A DNA stretch of 64,000 nt from DASRAU01 sp035638075 (GTDB lineage: Bacteria > Acidobacteriota > Polarisedimenticolia > Gp22-AA2): contig DASRAU010000034.1 of NCBI GenBank assembly GCA_035638075.1, positions 273,067-337,066 of the forward strand, written 5' to 3'. The position numbers were made by a program, and so were the translations under genes. This document shows positions 8,055 through 18,422 of this stretch, piece after piece (positions within the stretch are counted from its first letter, which is position 1; each line of letters opens with the position of its first letter). The notes under the pieces were generated by a model. It saw only the letters and a list, made by a program, of their open reading frames with translations. It made no database searches and had not been told where the DNA came from.

Positions 8055-9114
8055 CGTTGCCGTCCTCGGGAAGCAACTGAGCAAGGGGAGAAAGCCGCAA
8101 CGCCCGAGATTCTCCGAGCATTCGTAGGCTCTTGTACTTGAGCCAAGTCCTATATGGATTCCGTGGATCAGGCTCCGGCACGAGGAGGTTCTCTAGTTCG
8201 CTAAGCGTGCGGATACCTGGGAAAAAACCATAGGTTGTGCGAATGAGTTGACCAGCAGATGGCTTGTCGATGACTTGGATCTCGAATGCCTTGCTGCGTT
8301 CAAGGTGCGCCTTGAAGAGAAGGTCTGTGAGATGCGCGTCGTTGTGACTAAGCGAACAGCCTACGAGTCTCAGGATATCGCAGTCGACGAGGATCTGCAG
8401 AGCACGCGTCCAGATGAAGCCGTAGGGAGCGTGGAGATATGTCTTGTGCGAGCCCATCGGAATTATGTCGATCTCACGTCTTCGGCCCTGGATCCTTAGG
8501 TTCTTCCAAGTGAAGGAGCCGTGCAACTTAAGAAGTGGAATGTTGCGCGAGGACGGTGCTGCGTCGCTAAGCGAAAAACAGTAGTTAGGCTCACCATAGA
8601 ACTTGCGATAGGCACTGTCGAGCACGCCGTCATAGTTCAGAGAAATGAACCCAATTACTTGTTCGACAGAACGAACGCGTGGGTGCCGGTGAAGTCGAAG
8701 TAATGCCCGATGAAGGTAGAATCGCTTTGTCCGTGAAGGAGTCAGAATTGCCCGGATGTCTAGGCTGACGAGCGTTCGAAGGAGCTCGGTTTTTGCGGCC
8801 CACTCCTGAACTTTGCTGCTCTCAAGTAAGCCGATGAGTAGCTCGATGTTCAGCGATCCGGCAGTTGCGGATACGGTCTCGAGATGCCTGAGGTAATTGG
8901 GGTTGGAACGAGCGCGCGCGATTACGCGTGATGAAACGTTCCCGAGCAGGAGCCCATCAGTCTCGGGACTAAGATCAGGCAGGAGCGCTGCTAGCTCGGC
9001 GTGTGTTGCGCCAGCGCCAAAGAGGTACACAATCTTCTTGGTGCTGTCCTTTGACTTGGGCAACGACGAGGATGCTCCAGCGTTGCGCACCGAATCCGAT
9101 GACCGAGCAGGCAT
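8023..9114 (-). CDS. SIR2-like domain protein, candidate defence effector
   Basis: SIR2-like proteins bind NAD; several bacterial ones destroy NAD on phage infection. This 363-residue protein has the family's run of motifs: YLFGAGATHAE (about 30-40), FISLNYDG (157-163), LLKLHGS with H198, and LVGCSLSHNDAHLTDLLF (250-268). It is the short SIR2_2-like form, with no transmembrane segment and no attached helicase. ATG at 9114 follows GAGAGG; a TTG at 9132 in frame is the alternative. It is the first gene of the two-gene unit with DUF262 and begins 44 bases after the uvrA stop on the same strand. Composition is unlike uvrA, so it is an insertion next to a core gene. NAD hydrolysis is inferred, not shown. 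Confidence 0.78.
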   Translation of the reverse strand: MPARSSDSVRNAGASSSLPKSKDSTKKIVYLFGAGATHAELAALLPDLSPETDGLLLGNVSSRVIARARSNPNYLRHLETVSATAGSLNIELLIGLLESSKVQEWAAKTELLRTLVSLDIRAILTPSRTKRFYLHRALLRLHRHPRVRSVEQVIGFISLNYDGVLDSAYRKFYGEPNYCFSLSDAAPSSRNIPLLKLHGSFTWKNLRIQGRRREIDIIPMGSHKTYLHAPYGFIWTRALQILVDCDILRLVGCSLSHNDAHLTDLLFKAHLERSKAFEIQVIDKPSAGQLIRTTYGFFPGIRTLSELENLLVPEPDPRNPYRTWLKYKSLRMLGESRALRLSPLAQLLPEDGNDAKSTTTFAS

Positions 9115-9158
9115 GATCCTCTCGATGTGCAATGCATGTCAATGGTTTCTGCGAGTGG

Positions 9159-12059
<2,901 letters not shown>

Positions 12060-12107
12060 GGTTTTTCGGTGCGGAACCTCCGTGCCTGCGGGAAAAGGAA
12101 GGGGTGG

Positions 12108-12136
12108 ATGTTAAGAGAAAGAGGGGGCCGAGTCAA
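12108..12136 (-). promoter_or_regulatory. sigma-70-type promoter for uvrA
   Basis: On the minus strand TTGACT (12131-12136) is followed by exactly 17 bases and TAACAT (12108-12113). Transcription would start near 12101, giving a leader of about 40 bases before the uvrA ATG. No convincing LexA operator overlaps it. Confidence 0.6.
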
Positions 12137-12161
12137 ACAGCGGATCGCGGGCGTTTCCTGG

Positions 12162-12190
12162 TTGACGCAGAGACGCTCCGGGCGTACGGT
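12162..12190 (+). promoter_or_regulatory. candidate sigma-70-type promoter for the 12.2-19.7 kb operon
   Basis: TTGACG (12162-12167) and TACGGT (12185-12190) are 17 bases apart, and the first gene of the operon starts at 12214. It lies back to back with the uvrA promoter in the 154-base divergent gap. Confidence 0.45.
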
Positions 12191-12213
12191 TCCGGACAAC
12201 GCCGACAATCCCG

Positions 12214-12597
12214 ATGAGCAAACCCTTGACCTCCATCGCGCCACCGGTGCCGGAGCTTCCCGTCGCCGATGTCGAGCGCGCGCAGCGGCACTATCGGGAT
12301 GCCCTCGGCTTCCAGATCGGCTGGCTCACTCCGGACAAGGAGATCGGCGCCGTGTCACGCGGAGATGCGGCGATCTTTCTCCGGAAGCGGACGCCCCCGT
12401 TCGAGCCGGCGGTTCACTGGGTGTTCGCCCGGGACGTCGATGCGACGTACCACGAGCTGAAAGGTCTCGGCGCGACCATCGTCGAGCCCATCGAGAACAA
12501 GCCCTGGGGAATGCGCCAGTTCACGGTCGAAGACCTCGACGGCAATCGCTTCTATTTCCACCACGACCTGCCACAGACAAAGGGCGGACCACCTTAG
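12214..12597 (+). CDS. VOC (glyoxalase/bleomycin resistance fold) family protein
   Basis: A 127-residue single-domain protein of the vicinal oxygen chelate superfamily: PELPVADVERAQRHYRDALGF at the start, HWVFARDVDATYHEL in the middle, and FTVEDLDGNRFYFHHDL at the end. Members are metal-dependent isomerases, dioxygenases, or drug-binding proteins; the substrate cannot be told. It is the first gene of a long plus-strand operon and ends 9 bases before the CocE-type hydrolase start. The ATG has only a weak ribosome site. Confidence 0.85.
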   Translation: MSKPLTSIAPPVPELPVADVERAQRHYRDALGFQIGWLTPDKEIGAVSRGDAAIFLRKRTPPFEPAVHWVFARDVDATYHELKGLGATIVEPIENKPWGMRQFTVEDLDGNRFYFHHDLPQTKGGPP

Positions 12598-12600
12598 AAT
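12595..12600 (+). promoter_or_regulatory. candidate internal -10 element before the CocE gene
   Basis: TAGAAT overlaps the stop codon of the VOC gene and sits 6 bases before the GTG start of the next gene, which has no ribosome binding site. The spacing equals that of the other putative leaderless promoters in the window, but no -35 is visible. Confidence 0.3.
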
Positions 12601-12606
12601 CGGTTC

Positions 12607-14541
12607 GTGCTCCGCCGCTCCCTCGTCCTGCTGGCGCTCGTCGTGGTGTCAGTCCCCCTCGTGGCGATCGTGCTCGCCGGCATCCTCATCACCCTGCCGG
12701 GCGAGCGGCGCACGCCCTCGGGGCTGCGGCGGAACCAGGCGCTCTACGTCACCACGCACGATGGAACGCGCATCGCGGTCGATGTCTGGCTGCCCGAGGA
12801 TTACCAGGGCGGGCGCATCCCGGCGATCCTGCGGGCGACGCGCTACGGCCGCGCGAAGCGAATCCAGCCGCTCGGACGACTGCTCTGGAAGCTGGGCTAC
12901 CTAAAGGACGAGGGGATCAACCGCAGCTTCGGGCCGACGCTCGGGGTGCCGGCCCTGAACCGCCACGGCTACGCGGTCGTGGTCGCGGACGGGCGGGGAA
13001 GCGGGGCCTCGTTCGGCAGCCGCAGAGCGGAATGTGCGCCGGAAGAAATCGAAGACTACGGCGAGGTGCTCGACTGGATCGTCCGGCAGCCGTGGTCGAA
13101 CGGGCGGGTCGGCGCGTGGGGGATCTCCCAGGACGCCCTGAACATCGAGATGGTCGCTTCACTCGGCAGGCCGGCGCTGCGCGCGGTCGCGACGCTGTAC
13201 ACGACGCTCGACAGCCAGTTCACGACGGCCGGGTTCGGCGGCCTCTACAACCGCGAGAACGTCCGGCGCTGGGCCGATCACAACCGCATCGTCGACGCCA
13301 ACGAACCTGCCTGCCCTCCCGGGATGAACTCGTGCCGGTTCATGGCCCGTCACGTCTTCGCCGGCGCCAAGCCGGTGGACGGCCCGGAGGGATCGGCGCT
13401 CCTCGACGAGGCGGTGGCCGCCCGCAAGAACTACGACGTTTTCGAGTCGTGGGGCACGCTCCTGTACCGCGGGGACCCGCTCGGCCGCTCGGGCCTGTCG
13501 ATGGACCAGATCATGCCGTACGGCGCGCGCGCGGCGATCGAGGCGAGCGGCGTGCCGTTCTTCTCCATGTACGGATGGCTCGACGCCGGGCTGGCGATGA
13601 GCGGGCTCATCCACGACACCAACTTCAGCAATCCCCAGGAGGTCTACATCGGGCCGTACTCGCACGCCGGCCTCTTCGACGCCGACCCGTTCAACCCGGC
13701 GGAGGCGCCGGCGCAGCCCGACCACGAAGGCCAGATGGAGATGGTGGCGGATTTCTTCGACCGTCACCTCAAAGGGGATGAGGCGCCGCCCGAGCGGCTG
13801 GTGCACTACTACACCCTCGGCGCCGGGACGTGGCGCACGACGCCGGTCTGGCCGCCGGAAGGGCCGAAGCCGGTGGTCTACGAGTTCGGCGAGCAGGGGA
13901 CGGCCCGTGTGCCACAGACCGGCCCGCTCGGAGAGAGCGGCGCCGACTCGATGGAGGTCGACTTCTCCGCGGGGTCGGGCCCATGGTCGCGTTATCGTTC
14001 CATCGTGCAGGCGACCGACATCGTCTATCCGGACCGGGCCGCCGCCACGGCACGGCTGCTCCACTACGATACGGAGCCGATGACCGCCGACATGGAGCTG
14101 ACCGGCAGCCCGGTGGCGACCCTCTTCGTCTCGAGCACGCGGGAGGACTGCGCCTTTTTCGTCTACATCGATGACGTGGCGCCCGACGGCAAGGTCACCT
14201 ACCTGACGGAAGGGGTGCTGCGGGGCCTCTTCCACAAGACCTCGTCCCGACCGGGACCGTACCGCACTCTCGCGGTGCCGCGCGCCTACTGGAAAGAGGA
14301 CGCGGAGCCGATGGAGCCCGGCCACGTTTACCGGATGGAGATCGAGGCGTTCCCGGTCTCGGCGCTGGTGCGCCAGGGGCACCGGTTGCGCTTCTCGCTC
14401 TCTGGGGCCGACAGCGATGCGTTTCCGCGCGTTCCCGAGACGGGGCCGGCGCCGCGCGTCACGGTGCACCGCTCCGGCGCGGCGCGCTCGAGCGTGACGG
14501 TGCCGCTCGCGCCCTTCACCGCGCCCGCGAGACCCTCATGA
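12607..14541 (+). CDS. CocE/NonD family membrane-anchored alpha/beta hydrolase
   Basis: Members of this family (cocaine esterase, X-Pro dipeptidyl peptidase) cut ester or amide bonds. The 644-residue protein begins with one hydrophobic segment (about 4-30), a membrane anchor or uncleaved signal. The hydrolase domain follows: oxyanion-region ATRYGRA, VADGRGSGAS, nucleophile S174 in WGISQDA, and likely catalytic His in GPYSHAGLFD. A C-terminal jelly-roll ends in VTVPLAPF, as in the CocE fold. The start is GTG. Its TGA overlaps the next start (ATGA), so translation is coupled. The substrate is unknown; an ester or acyl-peptide is expected. Confidence 0.88.
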   Translation: MLRRSLVLLALVVVSVPLVAIVLAGILITLPGERRTPSGLRRNQALYVTTHDGTRIAVDVWLPEDYQGGRIPAILRATRYGRAKRIQPLGRLLWKLGYLKDEGINRSFGPTLGVPALNRHGYAVVVADGRGSGASFGSRRAECAPEEIEDYGEVLDWIVRQPWSNGRVGAWGISQDALNIEMVASLGRPALRAVATLYTTLDSQFTTAGFGGLYNRENVRRWADHNRIVDANEPACPPGMNSCRFMARHVFAGAKPVDGPEGSALLDEAVAARKNYDVFESWGTLLYRGDPLGRSGLSMDQIMPYGARAAIEASGVPFFSMYGWLDAGLAMSGLIHDTNFSNPQEVYIGPYSHAGLFDADPFNPAEAPAQPDHEGQMEMVADFFDRHLKGDEAPPERLVHYYTLGAGTWRTTPVWPPEGPKPVVYEFGEQGTARVPQTGPLGESGADSMEVDFSAGSGPWSRYRSIVQATDIVYPDRAAATARLLHYDTEPMTADMELTGSPVATLFVSSTREDCAFFVYIDDVAPDGKVTYLTEGVLRGLFHKTSSRPGPYRTLAVPRAYWKEDAEPMEPGHVYRMEIEAFPVSALVRQGHRLRFSLSGADSDAFPRVPETGPAPRVTVHRSGAARSSVTVPLAPFTAPARPS

Positions 14542-14984
14542 AAGAGGTCCCCTGCCGGGCGGCCGTCGAGCAGCTCGTGGCGGAGCTCTTCTGGAAGATC
14601 GATCGGCGCGACTTCGCCTGCATTCCCGACCTGTTCACCGAAGACGGCCGGCTGATCATCCCGAACCTGGCCGACGGCATGAAGACCACCATCACGGCGG
14701 CGGGACGCGATGCTCTGGCGAAGCAGTGGGCGGGCCGTCCCCTCGACCTCGTCTCGCGCCACGTCTTCACCAACCTCCACGTGCACCAGACCTCGGAGAC
14801 CGAAGCGGAGGGACGGTGCATCGGTCTCGGCTTCCGGCACCAGGGACCCGGTCTGGGACTGCCGGAACCGGTCATCGTGAACGACCAGGACGATCTGTAC
14901 GAGCGGGGCGCGGACGGCCTCTGGCGTTTCAAAGAGAAGCGCATCACCGTGACTTTCATCGCGCCGGAGCTGCTCGGCCGGTGA
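14538..14984 (+). CDS. SnoaL/NTF2-like family protein
   Basis: A 148-residue cone-shaped NTF2-like fold is indicated by AVEQLVAELFWKIDRRDF, the strand-rich middle (HVFTNLHVHQTSETEAEG), and a C-terminal YERGADGLWRFKEKRI. This fold serves as isomerases, dehydratases, and small subunits of ring-hydroxylating enzymes. It is coupled by 4-base overlaps on both sides (ATGA before, GTGA after), so it probably acts in the same pathway as its neighbours. The specific reaction cannot be read from sequence. Confidence 0.8.
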   Translation: MKEVPCRAAVEQLVAELFWKIDRRDFACIPDLFTEDGRLIIPNLADGMKTTITAAGRDALAKQWAGRPLDLVSRHVFTNLHVHQTSETEAEGRCIGLGFRHQGPGLGLPEPVIVNDQDDLYERGADGLWRFKEKRITVTFIAPELLGR

Positions 14985-15976
14985 AGCTGGTCTCGTACAC
15001 GCCCCGCGGTCCGAAGCGAATCGGAGGATCCTCCCGTGGCCGCCGGCCCTGGACGCTCGGGGCGCTGACCGGGGACGGGACCTCCATCGTGCCTTTGAAG
15101 CGCTCGGTCGAGGCGCTGACGGGCGCGAGCCCGGCCGGATTCGGCTCGATGCTCGCGCTGGTGCGGGCCGGCGGCGCGGCGCTCGAAACGGCGCGGGAGG
15201 CCCTGGAGTTCGCCCGGGCGGAAGGGGGAACGTTCCTCGTCCCTCTCGACACGGTCGTCCTCGGGCCGCCGCTCCCGGACCCGGTGGCGCTGCGTTGCTG
15301 CTCGGTGTTCACCGGGCACCACCGCAACTGCGCCCGCACACTGCGCAAATGGCGAACCGGCGAGACGGCGGGAGAGGTCACCATCCCCGAGGTCTTCTTC
15401 CAGATCCCCGGGTACTACAAGGGCAACCATCTGAATCTCATCGGCCCCGAGGAGCCCATCACCTTTCCGGCCGGAGCGACGCACCTCGATTTCGAGCTGG
15501 AGCTGGCCGCGGTGATCGGGGGTGCGGGGCGGGACATCCCGCGAGGCGACGCCACGCGGCACATCTTCGGCTGGTCGATCTTCAACGATGCTTCGGCGCG
15601 CCATCCGCAGCTCGAGGAGATGGCCCTCGGCACGGGACCCAACAAGAGCAAGGACTTCGACGGCGGGAACGTCCTCGGCCCGTGCCTCGTCACGTCCGAT
15701 GACTTCGACCCGCGCGCCGCGGCCGGCATCGCCCGGGTGAACGGCGTCGAGTGGGGGCGCGGAGAGGCCGCGGACATGGCCCATGACTGGGGGGCCATTC
15801 TCGAATACCGCAGCCGCTCGGAGAGGCTCCATCCGGGGGAGGTCATCGCCTCCGGATGCTTCACGAACTGCAGCGGCGTCGAGCACGACCGCTTCGTCGA
15901 GCCCGGAGACGTCGTGGAGCTCGAGATTCCGGGAATCGGGATCCTCAGGAATTCCATCGCGCAGGCGGCCGAATGA
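14981..15976 (+). CDS. fumarylacetoacetate hydrolase family protein
   Basis: The family cleaves C-C bonds, hydrates or decarboxylates oxo-acids at a Mg/Ca site. In this 331-residue protein the metal-binding acidic cluster is in HLDFELELAAVIG and GWSIFNDASA, and KSKDFDGGNVLGPCLV is the family's central motif; it ends VELEIPGIGILRNSI. The start is GTG at 14981 within GTGA; a longer frame from 14726 would overlap the previous gene fully and is rejected. It is coupled to the FMN oxidase by ATGA. It may cleave a dioxo- or hydroxy-oxo-acid produced in the pathway. Confidence 0.9.
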   Translation: MKLVSYTPRGPKRIGGSSRGRRPWTLGALTGDGTSIVPLKRSVEALTGASPAGFGSMLALVRAGGAALETAREALEFARAEGGTFLVPLDTVVLGPPLPDPVALRCCSVFTGHHRNCARTLRKWRTGETAGEVTIPEVFFQIPGYYKGNHLNLIGPEEPITFPAGATHLDFELELAAVIGGAGRDIPRGDATRHIFGWSIFNDASARHPQLEEMALGTGPNKSKDFDGGNVLGPCLVTSDDFDPRAAAGIARVNGVEWGRGEAADMAHDWGAILEYRSRSERLHPGEVIASGCFTNCSGVEHDRFVEPGDVVELEIPGIGILRNSIAQAAE

Positions 15977-17076
15977 CCCGCCTGGAACGTCTGTACACCA
16001 TCGAGGACCTGCGGCTCGCCGCGGCCCGTCGCCTGCCGCGCGCGGTGTTCGACACCATCGACGGCGGCGCCGGGGACGAAGCCGCGGTCGTGCGCAACCT
16101 CGAGGCCCTGCGCGCCATGACGCTCGTGCCGCGTGTGCTGACCGACGTCTCGACGGTCGACACCGGGGCGATGGTGCTCGGCGGCAGGATCGCCTTCCCG
16201 CTCCTGCTGGCGCCGGTCGGCTTCAGCGGCCTGTATTTTCCGAACGCGGAGCGGTGCACCGCGGCAGCCGCGGAGGGGACCATCCACGTGCTTTCCGTCT
16301 TTTCCACCGTCTCGCTGGAGGAGGTGGCGGCGTCGGCGCCGGGGCGTCGCTGGTTCCAGCTCTACCCGTTCGGTTCGCGCGACATCATGAGAGACCTGAT
16401 CGGGCGGGCCCGGCGGTACGGGTACGAGGCGCTCTGCGTCACGGTGGACGTTCCGGTCATCGGTGGCCGGAACCGCGATCTGCGCAGCGGCCTGCGCTCC
16501 ACCGGAGCGACCCTGCCGTTTCTCCTGTCGGCTGCGGCGCATCCGGGTTGGTCGCTGCCGTATCTCATGGGGCACCGGCCGCGGTTCAAGACGCTCGAGC
16601 CGTACCTGCCCGAGAACGCGCACCGATGGCTGCCGCTGCGGGCTCCCGACCTGAACCCGGCGTTCGGGTGGAGCGATCTCGAGTGGGTGGTGCGGGAGTG
16701 GCAGGGGCCGGTGATCGTGAAGGGCATCCTCCACGCGGACGACGCCGAGCGGGCCCTGCAGGCGGGGGCCGCGGCCATCGTCGTCTCGAACCACGGCGGC
16801 CGCCAGTTCGAGCCGGCGCCGTCGGCGCTCACCGTCCTGCCGGGGATTCGCGAGCGGCTCGGCGACGATGCGGAGGTCTACGCCGACGGCGGCGTGCGCA
16901 CCGGGGCCGACATCCTCAAGTACATGGCCGCGGGAGCCAATGCCGTGCTGGCCGGCCGCGCCTTCGTGTACGGGTTGAGCATCGCGGGGGAGGCGGGCGT
17001 CCGCAGGGCGCTGGGCATCCTCCGGAGCGAGCTCGAAACGGCGATGCGGCTCGCCGGAATCACCGCGTTCCCATGA
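15973..17076 (+). CDS. FMN-dependent 2-hydroxy acid oxidase/dehydrogenase
   Basis: These TIM-barrel flavoproteins oxidise 2-hydroxy acids (lactate, glycolate, mandelate) to 2-oxo acids. The 367-residue protein has LLAPVGFSGLYFPNAE, FQLYPFG, VTVDVPVIGGRNRDLR, the FMN lysine in VIVKGI, catalytic His in VSNHGGRQFE, and phosphate-binding YADGGVRTGADILKYMAAGANAVLAGR. The length is typical. ATG at 15973 overlaps the previous stop; the next gene overlaps its own stop (ATGA). The electron acceptor, oxygen or quinone, cannot be decided. Confidence 0.93.
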   Translation: MTRLERLYTIEDLRLAAARRLPRAVFDTIDGGAGDEAAVVRNLEALRAMTLVPRVLTDVSTVDTGAMVLGGRIAFPLLLAPVGFSGLYFPNAERCTAAAAEGTIHVLSVFSTVSLEEVAASAPGRRWFQLYPFGSRDIMRDLIGRARRYGYEALCVTVDVPVIGGRNRDLRSGLRSTGATLPFLLSAAAHPGWSLPYLMGHRPRFKTLEPYLPENAHRWLPLRAPDLNPAFGWSDLEWVVREWQGPVIVKGILHADDAERALQAGAAAIVVSNHGGRQFEPAPSALTVLPGIRERLGDDAEVYADGGVRTGADILKYMAAGANAVLAGRAFVYGLSIAGEAGVRRALGILRSELETAMRLAGITAFP

Positions 17077-18422
17077 AGGGCGCGCGGTTCGCGGTGATGG
17101 CGTTGTCGCTGGCGTACCTGCTGGCGATGGTGGACCGCCTGGTGCTGAGCCTGCTGGTCGAGCCGATCAAATCCGACCTGGCGCTCAGCGATGCGCAGAT
17201 CGGGGCGCTCGCCGGCCTGGCCTTCGGATTGTTCTACACGGTCATGGGGATTCCGATCGGCCGGCTGGCCGACCGGGTGCACCGGCCGAAGCTCATCGCC
17301 GTCGGGGTTCTCCTCTGGAGCCTCGCAACCATGGGCTGCGGCCTGGCGACGACATTCGGCCGGCTGTTCGCGACCCGTGTCCTGGTGGGAGTCGGAGAGG
17401 CGAGCATCTCGCCCGCCGCCTACTCGCTCATCGCCGACCTGGTGCCGCGCGACAGGCTCGGACGCGCGCTGAGCGTGTACATGCTCGGGACGGTCGTCGG
17501 GCTCGGGGTGGCCTGGATCGCCGGCGGCCAGGCTCTTCACCTCCTGGCCGGACCGGGCTCGCTGTCCGTCCAGCTTGCCGCGGGGCTGGCCCCCTGGCAG
17601 ATGGTCTTCATCCTGGTGGGGCTGCCGGGTCTGCTCGTGGCTCCGCTGGTCCTGCTCATCGCCGAGCCACGGCGCAATCGCGGATTGTCGCCGGCGCCGG
17701 CCGGGCTGGCCGGGCTCGTGGCCGTCCGGGATCAACTGAGAAAGCACGGAGCCGCGTACACCGCGCACTTCATCGGCATGGCGGCCATCAATACCTATGG
17801 GTTCGCACTCGTCACCTGGGCCCCGGCGATGTTCCGCCGGTCATTCGGATGGCCGGCGGAAAAGGTCGGCACGGTGCTCGGCGGCGCCGTCCTGGTCGCC
17901 GGCGTCATCGGGATGCTGGCGAGCGGCCAGATCGTCGATGCGCTCACCCAACGCCGGACGCCGGACGCACCCTTCCGGATCCTGTTCCTCGGGACGGCTC
18001 TCCTGGCGCCGGTCGCGATCGCCGGCCCGTTTCTCGCCGGCGGTTGGGCACGGACATTCCTGTTCGTCGCGCCGGCGATGGGACTCTTCTTCGCGGTCGT
18101 GGCGTGCGCCCCCACGTCCCTTCAAGTCATCACTCCCGCTTCGCTGCGCTCGTCCATTTCCTCTGTCTACCTGTTCATCGTCAACCTCGTCGCGTTCGCC
18201 GTGGGTCCTCTGGCGGTCGGCTGGATGTCCGATCGGCTGGGACGTTCCGACGGCAACCTCGCTCTGGCGCTCGCGGTCCTCGGCGCCGTCTGCCTCCCGG
18301 CCGGAGCCCTGGCGTTCGGAGCCGGCCTGGCGCCATTCCGTCGCGCGGCTCTCGCTTCTCCGGCGGTCGTGGGTGTCGCGACCGTCGAGGCCATTCCTCT
18401 GGATTCCAAGGTGACCACATGA
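17073..18422 (+). CDS. MFS transporter (Spinster-like subgroup)
   Basis: A 449-residue protein with about twelve hydrophobic segments. The MFS motif A is GRLADRVHRPKLI after transmembrane helix 2, and the opening YLLAMVDRLVLSLLVEPIK followed by SDAQIGALAGLAFGLFY is typical of Spinster-like organic solute carriers. It lies in the inner membrane and, from its place between an oxidase and an amidase, probably imports the substrate of this pathway. Coupled by ATGA on both sides. Confidence 0.92.
   Translation: MKGARFAVMALSLAYLLAMVDRLVLSLLVEPIKSDLALSDAQIGALAGLAFGLFYTVMGIPIGRLADRVHRPKLIAVGVLLWSLATMGCGLATTFGRLFATRVLVGVGEASISPAAYSLIADLVPRDRLGRALSVYMLGTVVGLGVAWIAGGQALHLLAGPGSLSVQLAAGLAPWQMVFILVGLPGLLVAPLVLLIAEPRRNRGLSPAPAGLAGLVAVRDQLRKHGAAYTAHFIGMAAINTYGFALVTWAPAMFRRSFGWPAEKVGTVLGGAVLVAGVIGMLASGQIVDALTQRRTPDAPFRILFLGTALLAPVAIAGPFLAGGWARTFLFVAPAMGLFFAVVACAPTSLQVITPASLRSSISSVYLFIVNLVAFAVGPLAVGWMSDRLGRSDGNLALALAVLGAVCLPAGALAFGAGLAPFRRAALASPAVVGVATVEAIPLDSKVTT

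Noticed and set aside
9114..9142. TTGACA on the minus strand (9137-9142) as promoter of the SIR2-like gene
   Set aside because: A 17-base spacing puts the -10 on GGATCA, over the start codon. It does not make a promoter for ATG 9114.
12074..12085. GAAC-CTCC-GTGC as a LexA operator for uvrA
   Set aside because: Two mismatches to GAAC-N4-GTTC, and it lies downstream of the proposed promoter. No CTGT-N8-ACAG site is seen either.
17849..18418. Longer upstream start of the amidase frame
   Set aside because: It lies wholly inside the MFS transporter gene in another frame; the ATGA junction at 18419 fits the operon pattern.
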